Positions 1 through 12,000 of a stretch of 64,000 nucleotides of DNA are shown in pieces. Position 1 is the stretch's first letter, and each line of letters begins with the position of its first letter. Location: assembly GCA_030141605.1 (NCBI GenBank), contig JAQGDQ010000057.1:372001-436000 (forward strand), in the 5' to 3' direction. The stretch is from Tubiluchus corallicola. Its lineage: Eukaryota; Priapulida; Priapulimorpha; Priapulimorphida; Tubiluchidae. Made by a program: the position numbers and the translations under genes. The notes under the pieces are model-generated. The model did no database searches, was not told where the DNA came from, and saw only the letters and a program-made list of their open reading frames with translations.

Positions 1-27
1 GCAGCAGCAGCAGCAGTACTTGTCGTT

Positions 28-65
<38 letters not shown>
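1..65. repeat. Trinucleotide microsatellite (GCA)n then (GTC)n
   Basis: Five GCA units are followed by about fourteen GTC/TCG units, slightly interrupted near position 17-30. It is a simple repeat at the window edge with no reading frame or gene attached. The rest of 66-500 shows no recognisable gene. Confidence 0.95.
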
Positions 66-527
66 TGTTATTATTTCATACGTTGTGAGCATTGCTACAG
101 TAAATTGATTAAAATAAGAGTGAGCTCTCCTCAGATTTGTCATTTTTAACATGAATAAAACGTCGAATGCCTCTATAGTCTCAAAACACATTAGTTATTA
201 CAAGAAGAGCTTGCCCTGTGGGCCTCATCACGTAAAAATTGCAGATAAAGTGCTAAAATAGTTTGTACCAGTGTGCAAGTAAATATCAAAAGCAAAACAG
301 TAGCTAAACTTCACTGATATAAAATAAGTTAGATTAAAAGGGTAAAAGCAACTGCATAGAGAGAAAAATCCAGAAGACCAGTAGATTTGTGGTCCTTAAG
401 CAAACCATATAATTCACTCCAAACCTGAATGACTTGGAGCTACATTGTTAGCAGGAACCAGGCGCCCAGTACTTTCTCAAAATTTTTTATTCGAACTCCT
501 ACGCCTATAATTTGAGAATGAATATAA

Positions 528-890
528 ATGGAGACATTGTCTATAATGTGTGTCTGCTACAGGTCCCCATCACAAGACGCCCATGGTGAAGATCCATTCA
601 TTGTCCATTTTGAACATTCTTATAACAACCTACTGAACTCACATCTTAAATACCCCTATTGCATAGTAATTGTCGGTGACTTTAACGCGAAATGTAAGGC
701 GTGGGATCCTGAAGAAAGCAGTGAGGGTTCAATAGGCCGAAAATTACATAAACTTTGTAACTCAAAACCTGTTATTTCAAATAATTAGTGATCATACTCG
801 TGTGGGGGGAACAAACAAGTCTTTGCTTGACGTAATAACAACAGACTCACCTGGCCTTTTTAATGACACTGGAATACTTTCCCAAATATT
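528..890 (+). pseudogene. LINE endonuclease domain remnant
   Basis: An open piece from 528 to 788 reads as an apurinic/apyrimidinic-type endonuclease fragment: a YRSPSQD start, then VIVGDFNAK, where the Asp-Asn of GDFN are the family's metal/catalytic residues. After a stop at 786, a second frame carries TRVGGTNKSLLDVITTDSP, matching the part of LINE endonucleases before the SDH motif. The frame change and in-frame stop show decay. Confidence 0.8.
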
Positions 891-1589
891 TAATTGTGTT
901 TCAGTTTTCAGAAAACAAAGAAAATAAATTCAGTTTTTAGAGAACAACTTCCAGCATTCCACCCATTGTGCTTACAAAAGGAAGGTATATTATTTTGAAC
1001 GTGCTAATTGGACTGCTTTAAACAACTTAATATCAACGTTAGACTGGAATGAAGTAAATGCAGAGAAAAATGTCTATAGCATTTTTGAGCAATTAGTCAA
1101 TAAACTGATGAATATAATCGAAGCTTGTAAACCTAGTCAAATAGTTACAATCCGTGGTAAACCGTGAATGAAAAGTTTTGTAACAAAGTTAAGATGACAG
1201 GCTGCTAAAAGAAAAATTATGTGGATATCATAAATTGAAAAATACGCCCTTGTCACGCCAGACTTACACTAACGCTAGGAACAAATATAATAACTCGATA
1301 ACCAGCCCAAAAACAAGTTCAAAAACATGGTGGGCTATTACAACGCACTAATAATAATAGTTCTGATGCTATTCCTCTCTCTTAAAGACTGCTTTGATGG
1401 TTAATGACACTGTTTCCAAAAGTAACATGTTGAACATGTATTCCTCAAAACAATGCTATGTTGATGCTTATACTTCTCAGTTAAAGAATGAGTCGAAACT
1501 CAGTTATCTAGAGCCGAAAAAAACTTGGTAAATCTTTACTTAGCAAAGTTGAACACCAATAAGTCAGTTGGGCCTGTTGGCATTAGTAA

Positions 1590-2735
1590 TGTCGAACTCA
1601 AATCTTGCGCGAACTCCCTAACGAAGCCATTAACAAGGTTATTTAACATTTCACTGCAATCAGGCCATTTTCCTATTCTGTGAAAAACTGCTAACATCTG
1701 TCCTGTGCATAAATCTGGGGACAGACAACTTGTTTCTAATTACAGGTATTGTTACTATCTTGTATCTCAAAAATATTATATCGGGTGGTATACAAACAAT
1801 TATACAAGTACCTAGTCATTGATAATGACTTTCTGACAAATCGTAACTGTGGTTTTAGGCTGGTGACAATACTACCAACCAACTAATTTCAATTGCGGAT
1901 AAGCTCTATGGAGAAGTAGATAATTGTGCTGTAATATACACAGTATCTTTAAACATAAGTAAGGCCTTTGATAAGGTTGGCATGCTGGGCTCCTATTCAG
2001 GCTGAAACAACTGGGTATTGGTGATAAACTGTTGCTCTGGTTGTCGTCTTATATTAGATATTGTTTCCAGAAGGTTCTTTCTGACAAATCGATGGGCGAT
2101 TCGTCCGATACATGGCAGCTTTCAGCGGGTGTACCTCAGGGACTGATTTTAGGAAATGATGTTACAGAAAATATAAAAACCAACATTCGTCTTTATGCTG
2201 ATGACACTAGTTTAATTGTTTCATTTACTGTGATGAAACCCACAATTCAGCTAGTCGCTTAAATGCTGACCTCAGTAACATTAAAGAATGCACCGCACAA
2301 TGGTTACTTTCAACCCAAGCAAAGCTGAGATCATACTTTTTCCTAGAAAATCCAACACGTGTGACTATCCAACATTGTACTTTAACAACAACCCTTTAAA
2401 GACTGTTACATCACATAAACATCTAGGAATAGTTGAATCCGGGATGGTAGTCCCTAATCTTCGGATCTGGGATGGTAGTTCCATATTAGCAAAATTATTG
2501 AAAAATTGAACTTGAGGTTAAACAATTTGCCGTGTTTCATACCACCTGCCCAGAGCAACACTTGAATAAACCATATGTCAGTACTATCTTACCAATTATT
2601 GAATATGGTAGCGTAATATGGTCTGGTTGCCAAGAAAATTCTCTACAGGTGCTCGAGAATTTCAGGTGTTCAGTTGTCAATTGCAAAAATTTGTTCTGGG
2701 GGCAATGTTCCAATCATCTACTCAAAACTTCTTAA
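1590..2735 (+). pseudogene. LINE reverse transcriptase domain remnant
   Basis: Pieces of a reverse transcriptase occur in the expected order but in different frames. The catalytic YADD box is intact as LYADDTSLIV (about 2191-2220) and the GVPQG box is present just before it. The residues that normally lie between them (PLLFLIYIND in relatives) are largely missing, so a short internal deletion has occurred. The thumb remnants continue to about 2735. Confidence 0.8.
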
Positions 2736-2889
2736 GTGATTGCAGGTTTACAGATCTGATGACACGTTTTCAGTACCACCGTTTATATATATTTTTAAAG
2801 TAGTAAACCACCTAGTTCCTGAAACTCTAGTCACTATCCTCCAACCAAAAGTGGGAGAACTCACTGCGTACAACATTCGCAACAGAGAT

Positions 2890-3215
2890 AAACATAGAAA
2901 CATTGTTGCACGCACCGTAGCATTTCTAAAGTCGTTCTTTGTCTTAGCATTATCACATAGAACATTGTTGCACGCACCGTAGCATTTCTAAAGTCGTTCT
3001 TTGTCTTCAGCATTATCACATAGAACATTGTTGCACGCACCGTAGCATTTCTAAAGTCGTTCTTTGTCTTCAGCATTATCACATAGAACATTGTTGCACG
3101 CACCGTAGCATTTCTAAAGTCGTTCTTTGTCTTCAGCATTATCACATAGAACATTGTTGCACGCACCGTAGCATTTCTAAAGCCATTCTTTGTCTTCAGC
3201 ATTATCACATGGAAC
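2890..3215. repeat. 63-bp minisatellite, about five copies, inside the LINE tail
   Basis: The unit CATAGAACATTGTTGCACGC and the following 43 bases repeat with a 63-bp period, nearly perfectly; one copy has a 2-base gap near 2945. Because 63 is a multiple of three, a long open frame (2861-3232, minus strand) is produced by the repetition and is not a gene. In the plus LINE frame the unit encodes part of the conserved retrotransposon C-terminus (ARTVAFLKSFF then WNNLP in the last copy). Confidence 0.92.
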
Positions 3216-3489
3216 AATTTGCCCAACTTCAACTCTTACACTTAAACGGGAAATTAAAAAATACTTAAAACTTAAGTAGCAGTCATTTGTCGTTTTGCAT
3301 TTTGCAAGCCTCGATCCGGCTTTCATTCACCAGTCAACTTATTTTCTAAAGGCTGCAAGAATACTGACGGTTCCCTAGTCATGCCTAACTGTGAGTGTGG
3401 TTCAAGATTCGAGACAACTGAACATTTCTTGTTATACTGTTTGAGTTACACTGTTATTAGAACAACGATGTTTGATAAACAGTGAAGAA

Positions 3490-5740
3490 CTAATGGCGCG
3501 GACGCGAACTTGCGTATGTGTGATAATTATTCTTTCACGTAAGTCATTTTGAAAAAATAGTATGTTTCCTTCTAGTATTTTAAATAGTAGCTTGTTTTAA
3601 CCAACAGTTTAAGATTGGTCCCAGTTTTTCTTTAAGGTAATGTGGGCCTTAATTTTGCCTCCAACGCTAAAAAAAGCAGGTGGTCTAACTTACTTGATAT
3701 CGTAAACAAGGTAGATCCCACACGTACATGCGCAGACAAACAACATGAAATGCACTGCACTAACAACATAAACTGTTTTCACGGTTTGATTTTCTGCTTT
3801 CGCGATCATCTTTTAAACTATTCGCAGTCTAGCACTCTAGATCTTTAAGTTGTTTAAAAAACGTTTAAATTTGTAGGCTTATATTGCTCAAAGAAAAAAG
3901 AAAAATGCGCCCAAACGGACAGCAAGTTGCTAAGCAAAATTCTACAAATTTACTCTGCAGCAGCTTCAACGATAGTAACCAAATGCTGCTTTCCTTTAGT
4001 TTATTTTAAGAAATTAGAAGCCACTTGCTGCGAGTTTGAGAACGCTCTAATTTGTTTTTTGCAACCCAATCTTTATAGCAAAAATTTCTGAAGGGCAAGA
4101 TATGTATGCAGTAAAACTCTCTAATATTTATTATTTATGTCTGTAGTAAACCGTTTTTGAACTAAATAAACGATATAAATTTAAAATATGAAAAAGCTCT
4201 CTTAAGATTTTAACACAAGGAAACGTTCAGTGGTGACTTAAGTTATATCTGTTTATAGGTACAAAAATACGTGTAAAAAGGTCTTATGCATGACCAATTT
4301 AAACATCGTATGTAAGCACTAACATTCTACATTGAACAAGCTAACCTGCCTGGTCGAAACTATCTTTAATAAACACTATTTTGTTCTGAATAGGCAACCT
4401 CCTGTTGTGTATGTATAGTGCTGAAATCGGTATGTTATATCCTTAAGCTATGGAACAACGTCAAATTCCAAACTTAAAAAAATAGAAAGCTAACTACCTG
4501 GGCAAAGACAGTATGGTTTTTATCCATTTTAAACGAACTAGTTTTCGTGATCAATGTAAAAGTAATCTAATGTACGTTCTCAATACATAATGAGAAAAAT
4601 CAAATCAAAAACATATTCTCATAATTATACACTAAAATAAGAAAATGACTGATTATAAGAGATATTTATAGTTTGGTGAAAATAAACTCCATATTTCATG
4701 ATTTGTCGAAATGGTATTGATTGACGGGTATTGTGAATTTTTCTCAGATTGTTCATTTTAATCTTTTCTTGTAGTTTATTAGTGTAGGTACTAATTCTGT
4801 AGTGTCTGCTAATTTCACAGGCTTATAGCGGTTTTACATGCACGGCAAAAATTATTCACATGGTAGCCCAGTACTTAGTAAATTATGTAGACTGACCTTG
4901 TCCCACGCCATCTGCATGTGTCTTCAAGTCTAATGTGATGGACTTTATGTTAATACTGACATTGGCCCCAAGCAACCAGGTACCAACTTCAGTCCAAACC
5001 AGTTACCAACCACAATATTCATTGTTAAGTATTTCTAGATTATATTTGCCTAGTATTTTTAGTATATTCTGTATAACCGGGGTTAGCTGGCTTCTTCAAA
5101 TTCATGTTGAAATTGCCCAGTATTGTAATTTAATTGTTTTCATTCATGATTTTGCTTGGAGTTCATTGTCAAAAATTTGTTGGATAGTCGATATGATTTA
5201 TAATGGCACCAATTAGGCGATGATATATTTCACACTACAATTATTCAATGTTATTCGACTTTATAATATTTAATTTCTTAAAAATTATTTTGAATTCCCT
5301 TCCCTTTTTGTATTTCTGTCCTGTCTTATTATTGTGTTGTTCGGTAAGTTTATCAGTTACTCTGAATTTTCTTGTCACTGGTAATGTAAAAACAATGCAA
5401 AAATCCGAAATTTTCTGCACTAATTGTACCTACGCTAAATTTTGGTGAGAACAGATTTTTTTATAGCGCACATTTCTGTTATTTACTGTTTTTCTGGTAC
5501 TTGGACTTGTCAGTAAACTGATTTGAATTGTTGCCATATTACTTCATAAGTTTAATTTAGTACGTTTACTCGTTTAGTAATTTAATCATTCTTAAAAAAT
5601 ATTGTGAGAGTTAGAAAGTTATTAAAGTAAGTCATTAAAATTTTAAAATAACCAAAAATAAAAACTAGGTACAACATTAAATTTCATTGGTGCCCAGCGC
5701 CTACTGCTCACAAAGATAATGATATTACTAACGTAATCTC
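3490..5740. other. Intergenic, no gene recognised
   Basis: AT-rich sequence between the LINE relic and the eIF3F promoter. The few open frames (3642-3848, 4935-5216, 5248-5448) are short, lack recognisable domains and have no convincing splice context. I see no RNA gene or clear repeat. Confidence 0.6.
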
Positions 5741-5744
5741 TATG

Positions 5745-5894
5745 CCCTCACCTCTCCGTAGAGAGGGTCAAGTTTGTGCAAGCGTAGTGCTAGAGCAAGT
5801 TTGTGCGCTTTTCATAAATTTCCAAGCGCGTACGGCATCACCAGAGTGCAGTGTAATTTTCAGAGTGAAAGTTTATTTTGCTAACTTTTTTAAA
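5745..5894 (+). promoter_or_regulatory. Probable eIF3F promoter / 5' leader
   Basis: The 150 bases before the eIF3F start are richer in G, C and CG dinucleotides than the flanks. An 11-base sequence, CAAGTTTGTGC, occurs twice (about 5769 and 5793). No TATA box stands out. The role is inferred from position; the transcription start is not determinable here. Confidence 0.4.
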
Positions 5895-6003
5895 ATGGCT
5901 TCAAGTATAAAAGTGCTTGTTCATCCAACGGTTTTATTTGCTATTGTAGATTCGTTTGAGCGTCGAAATGAAGAAGCAAAACGTGTCATAGGAACATTAT
6001 TAG
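5895..6003 (+). CDS. EIF3F: eIF3F exon 1
   Basis: Encodes residues 1-36 and the first base of Gly37, from [11 protein letters not shown] to GTLL. The donor is GTTCGC, a poor match to consensus but the only one that joins in phase to exon 2 and restores the family text [14 protein letters not shown]. Confidence 0.93.
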
Positions 6004-9000
6004 GTTCGCAATTCAATTCTGTAAACTGTAGCGTTTGCGACTGATTTTGGCAGAGCTGCCTACCATTTGAAGTAAAAATGAGTGTGAAAACATGGAAAGC
6101 CCGGGGCTTGTCTAACCCCGGCAAGTGGCGGATCACGCCTCAGAATTTTTTCTTTTTTGGTATCAAAAAATTGAGACACAAAATTAAAGTAATTAAAGAC
6201 ATTTCACAAAAAGTTTGTTAACTTGAGCTAAGCCAGAAGTTGTTTTAAAAAATGCTGACACGTGGAAGTGCAAGTAAAAGCATTTTAATTCTTTTTAATT
6301 TCGGAAGAAGTTGGAATATTTGCTGTTTAAATTGTTCTCAATGGCCTCTGTAAAATTTAATAATATATTGAGTGATCATATAATTGTAAATTCCATCATT
6401 TTTAGGTTTGAGTTTTTATGTGGGCATATATATATCTCTAGTATATATAATAAATCTATAGTGCTGCTTTTGGCACAACTTTGTCTTGAACTTACTGTGC
6501 CCTAATTCACCATTGTACTATTGTCATATTTCATTTCAGGACATGTTGATAAAGGTTCAGTGGAAGTGACTGATTGCTTTACTGTTCCACACAATGAATC
6601 AGAAGATGAGGTAGCTGTCGATATGGAATTTGCTAGAAACATGTATGATCTTCATAAAAAAGTCAATGCATCTGAGGTGATTGTAGGATGGTGAGTCTTG
6701 AGCATCTTAGTCAATATTGAATAGTCCAGGCTGTGTGTTTAGCAGCTTTCGTGCATCATTTAACTTTGTCATCAGTTTTAAATGTCGATTAAAACTCCAG
6801 GACCGCACCACTCAAAATGGATCTTATAAGATGACCTGTATGAGTACAGACATAACTGGTAAATGATTGCAAATTAGGTACTATTCTGTTCAGGAGTATC
6901 TTGGGTATCAAGTTATGCTATTTGTTTGTATCTGTAAGTGATTTAACTGGATAAAATTAAGAAAAATGTGTCCTTTTCAAGCACTAAAACTTAGCCTGCT
7001 GAGTAGCTTAGTCTGGTAAACACTTCCGTGACCGTACACACAAATTTATTGATCGCCTGCTTGCTGCAGCCTAAGAAAACTGTCTGTTGTACAGAGTTTA
7101 AGGAAAAGACAACTGATCAGCCAGGAACAAATTAACATCGTTTCATCTTTTAGCAGCAATTTCTCCTTGAAAATAGAGTATACCTGAGGCAAGGTATCAG
7201 AGTGTTGTGTTGGGATAGTTGAAATTTTCTGTTCACCCAAAATCGATTTTTAATTTTTTTAACGTAGGCAAATGCATTTCATACAGATATTATTGCATGA
7301 AAGCTCATTGTGTGAGGGGTAGAAACTTGCAAAAATTATCAAATGCAATGTATACAATCGTTGCTTAGTGAGAGCTTTTTTTTATGAACCCATGAAAAAT
7401 GCAGCAAACCCTTATCAAGACGTTCAGACTATTTTTACGTTCCATCTGTATATAAGGCATTTGTACTTTAGAGGTAAATGTCTATGTTTGCCAAGTTTTC
7501 AAATTGTGACTTAAGCTGTTTAACATCAAACTCCTAAAAAGAATCATCAAGAACGTGATATATATGATCATCTAGTTTCTCAAAGCCATCTTAGAAATTT
7601 GCAGTATGGATTCACCCAGGATATCTTATTTAAATAAAGTGTCCTTGTATACCATCAAGTAAAGATGATTTTACATTCTGTTATTTACTATAACACTCTC
7701 TTAACCAAGATCAGGCATTTGTCTGTACCATCTGTCAATGAATATCTCGATCACTGATACGTATCTTCAGTCGTAAGAGAACTCACAGCAAGTGAAGAAG
7801 GCACACTACTCTATTTTAATGTCGTAACATTCCATTACATTATATCTGATTGCCACATGGACTCATTACATGAGCTTGATATTTTAAACCATGCAATATA
7901 TTTCCTTTATTTTGGTGTTATTTGTTAGTGAAAACGTAAGTAATTATATAAACAAGCCATCTAACTGTAGTGGCACTCTTTCTATATGTTACAGGTACGC
8001 GACTGGGCATGACATTACAGAACATTCCGTGTTAATTCATGAGTACTATACACGAGAGTGCAACAATCCTATACATCTGATTCTTGATACGACACTGAAG
8101 GGTGCAAGAATGGGCATGAAAGCTTTCACAAGGTCTGAAGCTTTTGTTAACGTTTGTACATTTCACTACTTTACAACTTAAATAAGATTCGTTCAAATTT
8201 TGAAGGGTTTACTTTTTATCTATAACTTTTCTATTATATATATGCATTGCAGTTTTATATTTTATCCTCAAATTAATTTCCTGTTATATCCAATAAATGT
8301 CATAACAAGTAAGTTTTTTATAGACTTGCACTGAAAATTTTCTTGATCAAACATTTACTTTATTTAGTACATCAATGGGAGTGCCGGGAAAAACTCTGGG
8401 TACAATGTTTACGCCTTTGCCGCTAGAACTCGTCTATTTTGATCCTGAACGAACAGGGGGTAAGCCTTCGTGATATTCATTATACACACTGGGTATATAA
8501 ACAAGCAAAAATTTATTATAAGTTGACCAGTTAGGCAATTAAGTAGTAGACATGATCTACTTTACCAACTGTAATTTTATAATTTTTTTTGTTAACATTA
8601 TTGTTGTTAAAATTATTGTATTGTGCAAATGTAAACTTTCGTTAAACTCTTCCAGTTTTTCCTTGCGTAAGTACATCATTCACAAAGCATTTTGTTGGAT
8701 TATGAAGTATTGTGAGTTCAATTACAAGTGAAACATGGCATTCTGTAGAATGCCTAGGCATTTTTAGAGTGCCAAAACAGACCAGATAAAGTGTCTGAAA
8801 TAATTTCTTCTACACCTTTCCTTGGCATTTATATAAGGCAAAAGTTTTATTAGGCTAAGAATGTAATTTTTTGTTTACTGTTCCTGGGTATTTTATAGAA
8901 TGTTGAATAACTTTTAGGTAATGTGAAAGTAAAACAAATGGTTAGTTGTTTTGACGAAATTTTCTACCCATTGTATGTAGAGCCAGTTGTGTTCTAGAGA

Positions 9001-12000
9001 ATGTGTGAAATAAGTAACGTTTTTGCACTTGCAAATTTCTTTTTTAAAATGGGTAACTAGCATTTTACGCAGATGTTCAGGTTGCATGATTGTTTCATTC
9101 ACAGCAGCTGCCTGCTCTAGAACTGATGAATCTGCCATCCACATTATTGTATAGTTGATGTTTTTTCATGCTGATGTATGAGTGGAACAGCCTCAACACT
9201 GCACATTATAGATTTTTACTGAAAATGGATACCATTACAACAGTAAACACTTTCCATGATTTTCTTATGGAAACCATTAACTGAAAGAGTAGGAAAATAA
9301 AGCAGTAAACACTGTTTTTCTAAATGAAAAAAACACCAGCATTTAATTAAACTTGTAAATGACCTTAACGTCAGGACGAAATTTCAGCGTCCTCATTATT
9401 ACCTGCCATGCATGATCATGTTATAGTTTTTCCAAAAGAACATCAATCGTAGGATGCACCTGTTCAAGAAGAACATACTGCTAGAAAGTGAACTGCTTGA
9501 AAAACTTTTTACACATACTAAGGATGGTACAATTCCACGATTTTTCTAAAATTGACCACTATATTATTCACTTATTGCTACTCAATCATATTTTTATTTT
9601 CTGTAAAAGTTTTTTAAGATACTAAGTACTAATAAAACAATTGACTCACTTGCTTACTTGAATAATTTGCTTAATTTAATATATTGACTAAGCTGCTTTA
9701 TGCAATGCCTAGGTATTACGTAAAAAATCCTTGAGCAACTTAAATTTCAGCCTTTCCTGATATATATATATATATATATATCATGCGTATTTACATATAC
9801 ATATACATATGTATGTAGGTGTTACATGAAATGCCTAGGAATGGCCTGTAACATATATATTGTTATGTTCATGCGAAGCCATGGAATGACTTTAAGCAGT
9901 TTTTAACAGCTTAAATAAACTTGCTCCTTGTCTCTAATATTATTTTCATTTTGTTTATAGTCAATGCTATTACCAAAGGAAAATACAATTCGAAGAGAAC
10001 TGTTAATTTGTCATCAGATCTACAAAGAGTCAGTGATGCAACGTCAAAACTTCTAGATATGTTGGAGACAATGATCTCTTATGTAGATGACGTAATTGTG
10101 AGTAATGCGATTTCGAAGTCCATTTATGCTTTTTACAAAGGTTTATTTTTTCTGTTATATTGATTAAATACACTGCAGATGGCAGCACAAAATATGAATA
10201 AAATCTGTTTAAGAGAATTAGAGAAATACAAGTTTTATATCTATTGCTGAAATAGTATATTTAAATGCACATAACTTGGCAAATAAAGACGTAGATGTCT
10301 TTACCGTGTAGGACGTAGCCACGTTTTAAAGTTAGGGAGAGCTTGGCACATAAAAAACTGACAGTGACATGTTCCATCTCAACAACAGACGTGGTATAAT
10401 ACCCTCATAATAAAAACATAAAGACACTGAAACTCCCCTTTGTAATATATAATTGACAGCAGGCATACTACTACACGTATCGTCTAATAAGAATATATAT
10501 TATAATAATTAGATTTTGGGCAATTTTATCCTTGGTTCAATCAGTCAACGTTCGGAAATGAATTGTGTAAATGCAAGCTCTTGGCAGGAGGCAGATTGAT
10601 CAAATAAAGTAATGACACCAGAAACTCTTCTAAGGCCATCGCAATTGAACTAAAGAGTTAAAAAATGTTCAAAATGTGCCAATTTTCAACAATATGGTTG
10701 CTTCCCTTGCTCCCCTAGTAGCTGTGCCACTGTTATCATGGTACATTATGACTCCACAACGTGTTACTGGCATTTAAAGAAGTAAATCTCTTTTTTGCAT
10801 GACTCACATACAGAATTCAGAAGCCACCTTAAACTACATATGTAGTAAAAGAAATAATCATTGCTTAGTTTGCCCATTAGATGGTGCTGTATGTTCATAT
10901 AACATATACCGTTTCCATACGATTAGTATGACTTAGTTCTGTAGATTTATGCAGCAGGCCAACTTGGCAGATGAACATAATTTTGTATCCTGCTTTCTTG
11001 AAAGATATATATATATACTTCTCAACAAGAACAGAATCAGCTTAGCAGTTTAAAGTGAAAAGTTATTTATGAAGAAAAGTGAAATACCATTTCAGTTAAA
11101 TCATTTTCCAAAATTAATATCATTGCCCTACAGCATTTTGTGTTGCTTTTTTGTAATTTGTTTGTTCTTCATAGAATGGTAAGATTCAAGCTGATCCATC
11201 AATGGGAAGATTCCTGTCTGCAATGATTGGTAAAGTTCCACAGATAGAACTTGAAGAATTTGAGGAAATGTTGAATGCTAATATGAAGGTTTGTAAAACT
11301 TACTTATGTCTGAGTTACTTTCACTATGTAAACTTTATGTGTGCTTATTGTAGCGTATTGTTTATATTCATTTTCACTATTTCACCATCTCTGAAGAATT
11401 CGTGTTACATATTGTAGACAACACGTAGGCTAAATACTAATATATAAGATAAATCTACCATCAAAACAAGTAAAAAACAGCAGTTTGTCAAGCAACTGCT
11501 AACTACTAGGCACTTCTACTGTCAAAAGCTGGTCTACGCCACCATTTTGAAAGAAGCAGCAAGTAAAACGAGATGTAAGAAATCTTTACAAGGCTGCTGT
11601 TGCTGCAATCATAGCCTTTTTCTAATGATAAGGATTGTTATCAAAGGTACAAAAACTTTGCAGCCAAATCTTGCAAAGCATTTTGCACAAACTTAAAACT
11701 GTGTGAAGTAAAAAATATTATTAGACCCATCCAGTAATGATCAGTAATGCACAAGCCAAAAAAACAAGCAGGAAAATAATCTTAAACTTGAGCAAAATGT
11801 TAACTTCACGAAGTGGGCCTATCAGACTAACCTACTGAGGCTAATTGTGGGACTGAACTATAATAAGGCTATAAAGAAGCTATAATAGTGATGTAGATGG
11901 CAAGGACTTTGTGAAATTATTGTTCTTACAAGCCTTTAATTAACTCACTATCATTTTCATGTAATTTCCTTTAATGTTTTTACTGTTTAGAGTTGTATAG

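Larger units (their letters stand above)
500..3480 (+). mobile_element. Degenerate CR1/L2/Jockey-type non-LTR retrotransposon
   Basis: Broken reading frames in three phases follow the usual order of a LINE ORF2. First is an endonuclease piece (528-788, with VIVGDFNAK then W) and its C-terminal part (about 795-890, GTNKSLLDVITT). Reverse transcriptase pieces follow: KSGDR-like text near 1710, SLNISKAFDKV near 1950-1980, SAGVPQG at about 2125-2145 and LYADDTSLIV at 2191-2220. The thumb pieces are at 2300-2700 (FNPSKAEII, HKHLGI, IIEYGSVIW). The C-terminal tail carries WNNLPNFNSY at about 3210-3240 and a CxCG...H...C cluster near 3383-3450. Stops and frameshifts are frequent, and a block of codons between GVPQGLILG and NDVTENI is deleted. 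The element is certainly dead. The clade is inferred from motif style; exact ends and target duplications were not found. Confidence 0.85.

Noticed and set aside
2861-3232. 123-codon minus-strand open frame with internal 21-residue repeats
   Set aside because: It is produced by a 63-bp tandem repeat lying antisense to a LINE coding tail.
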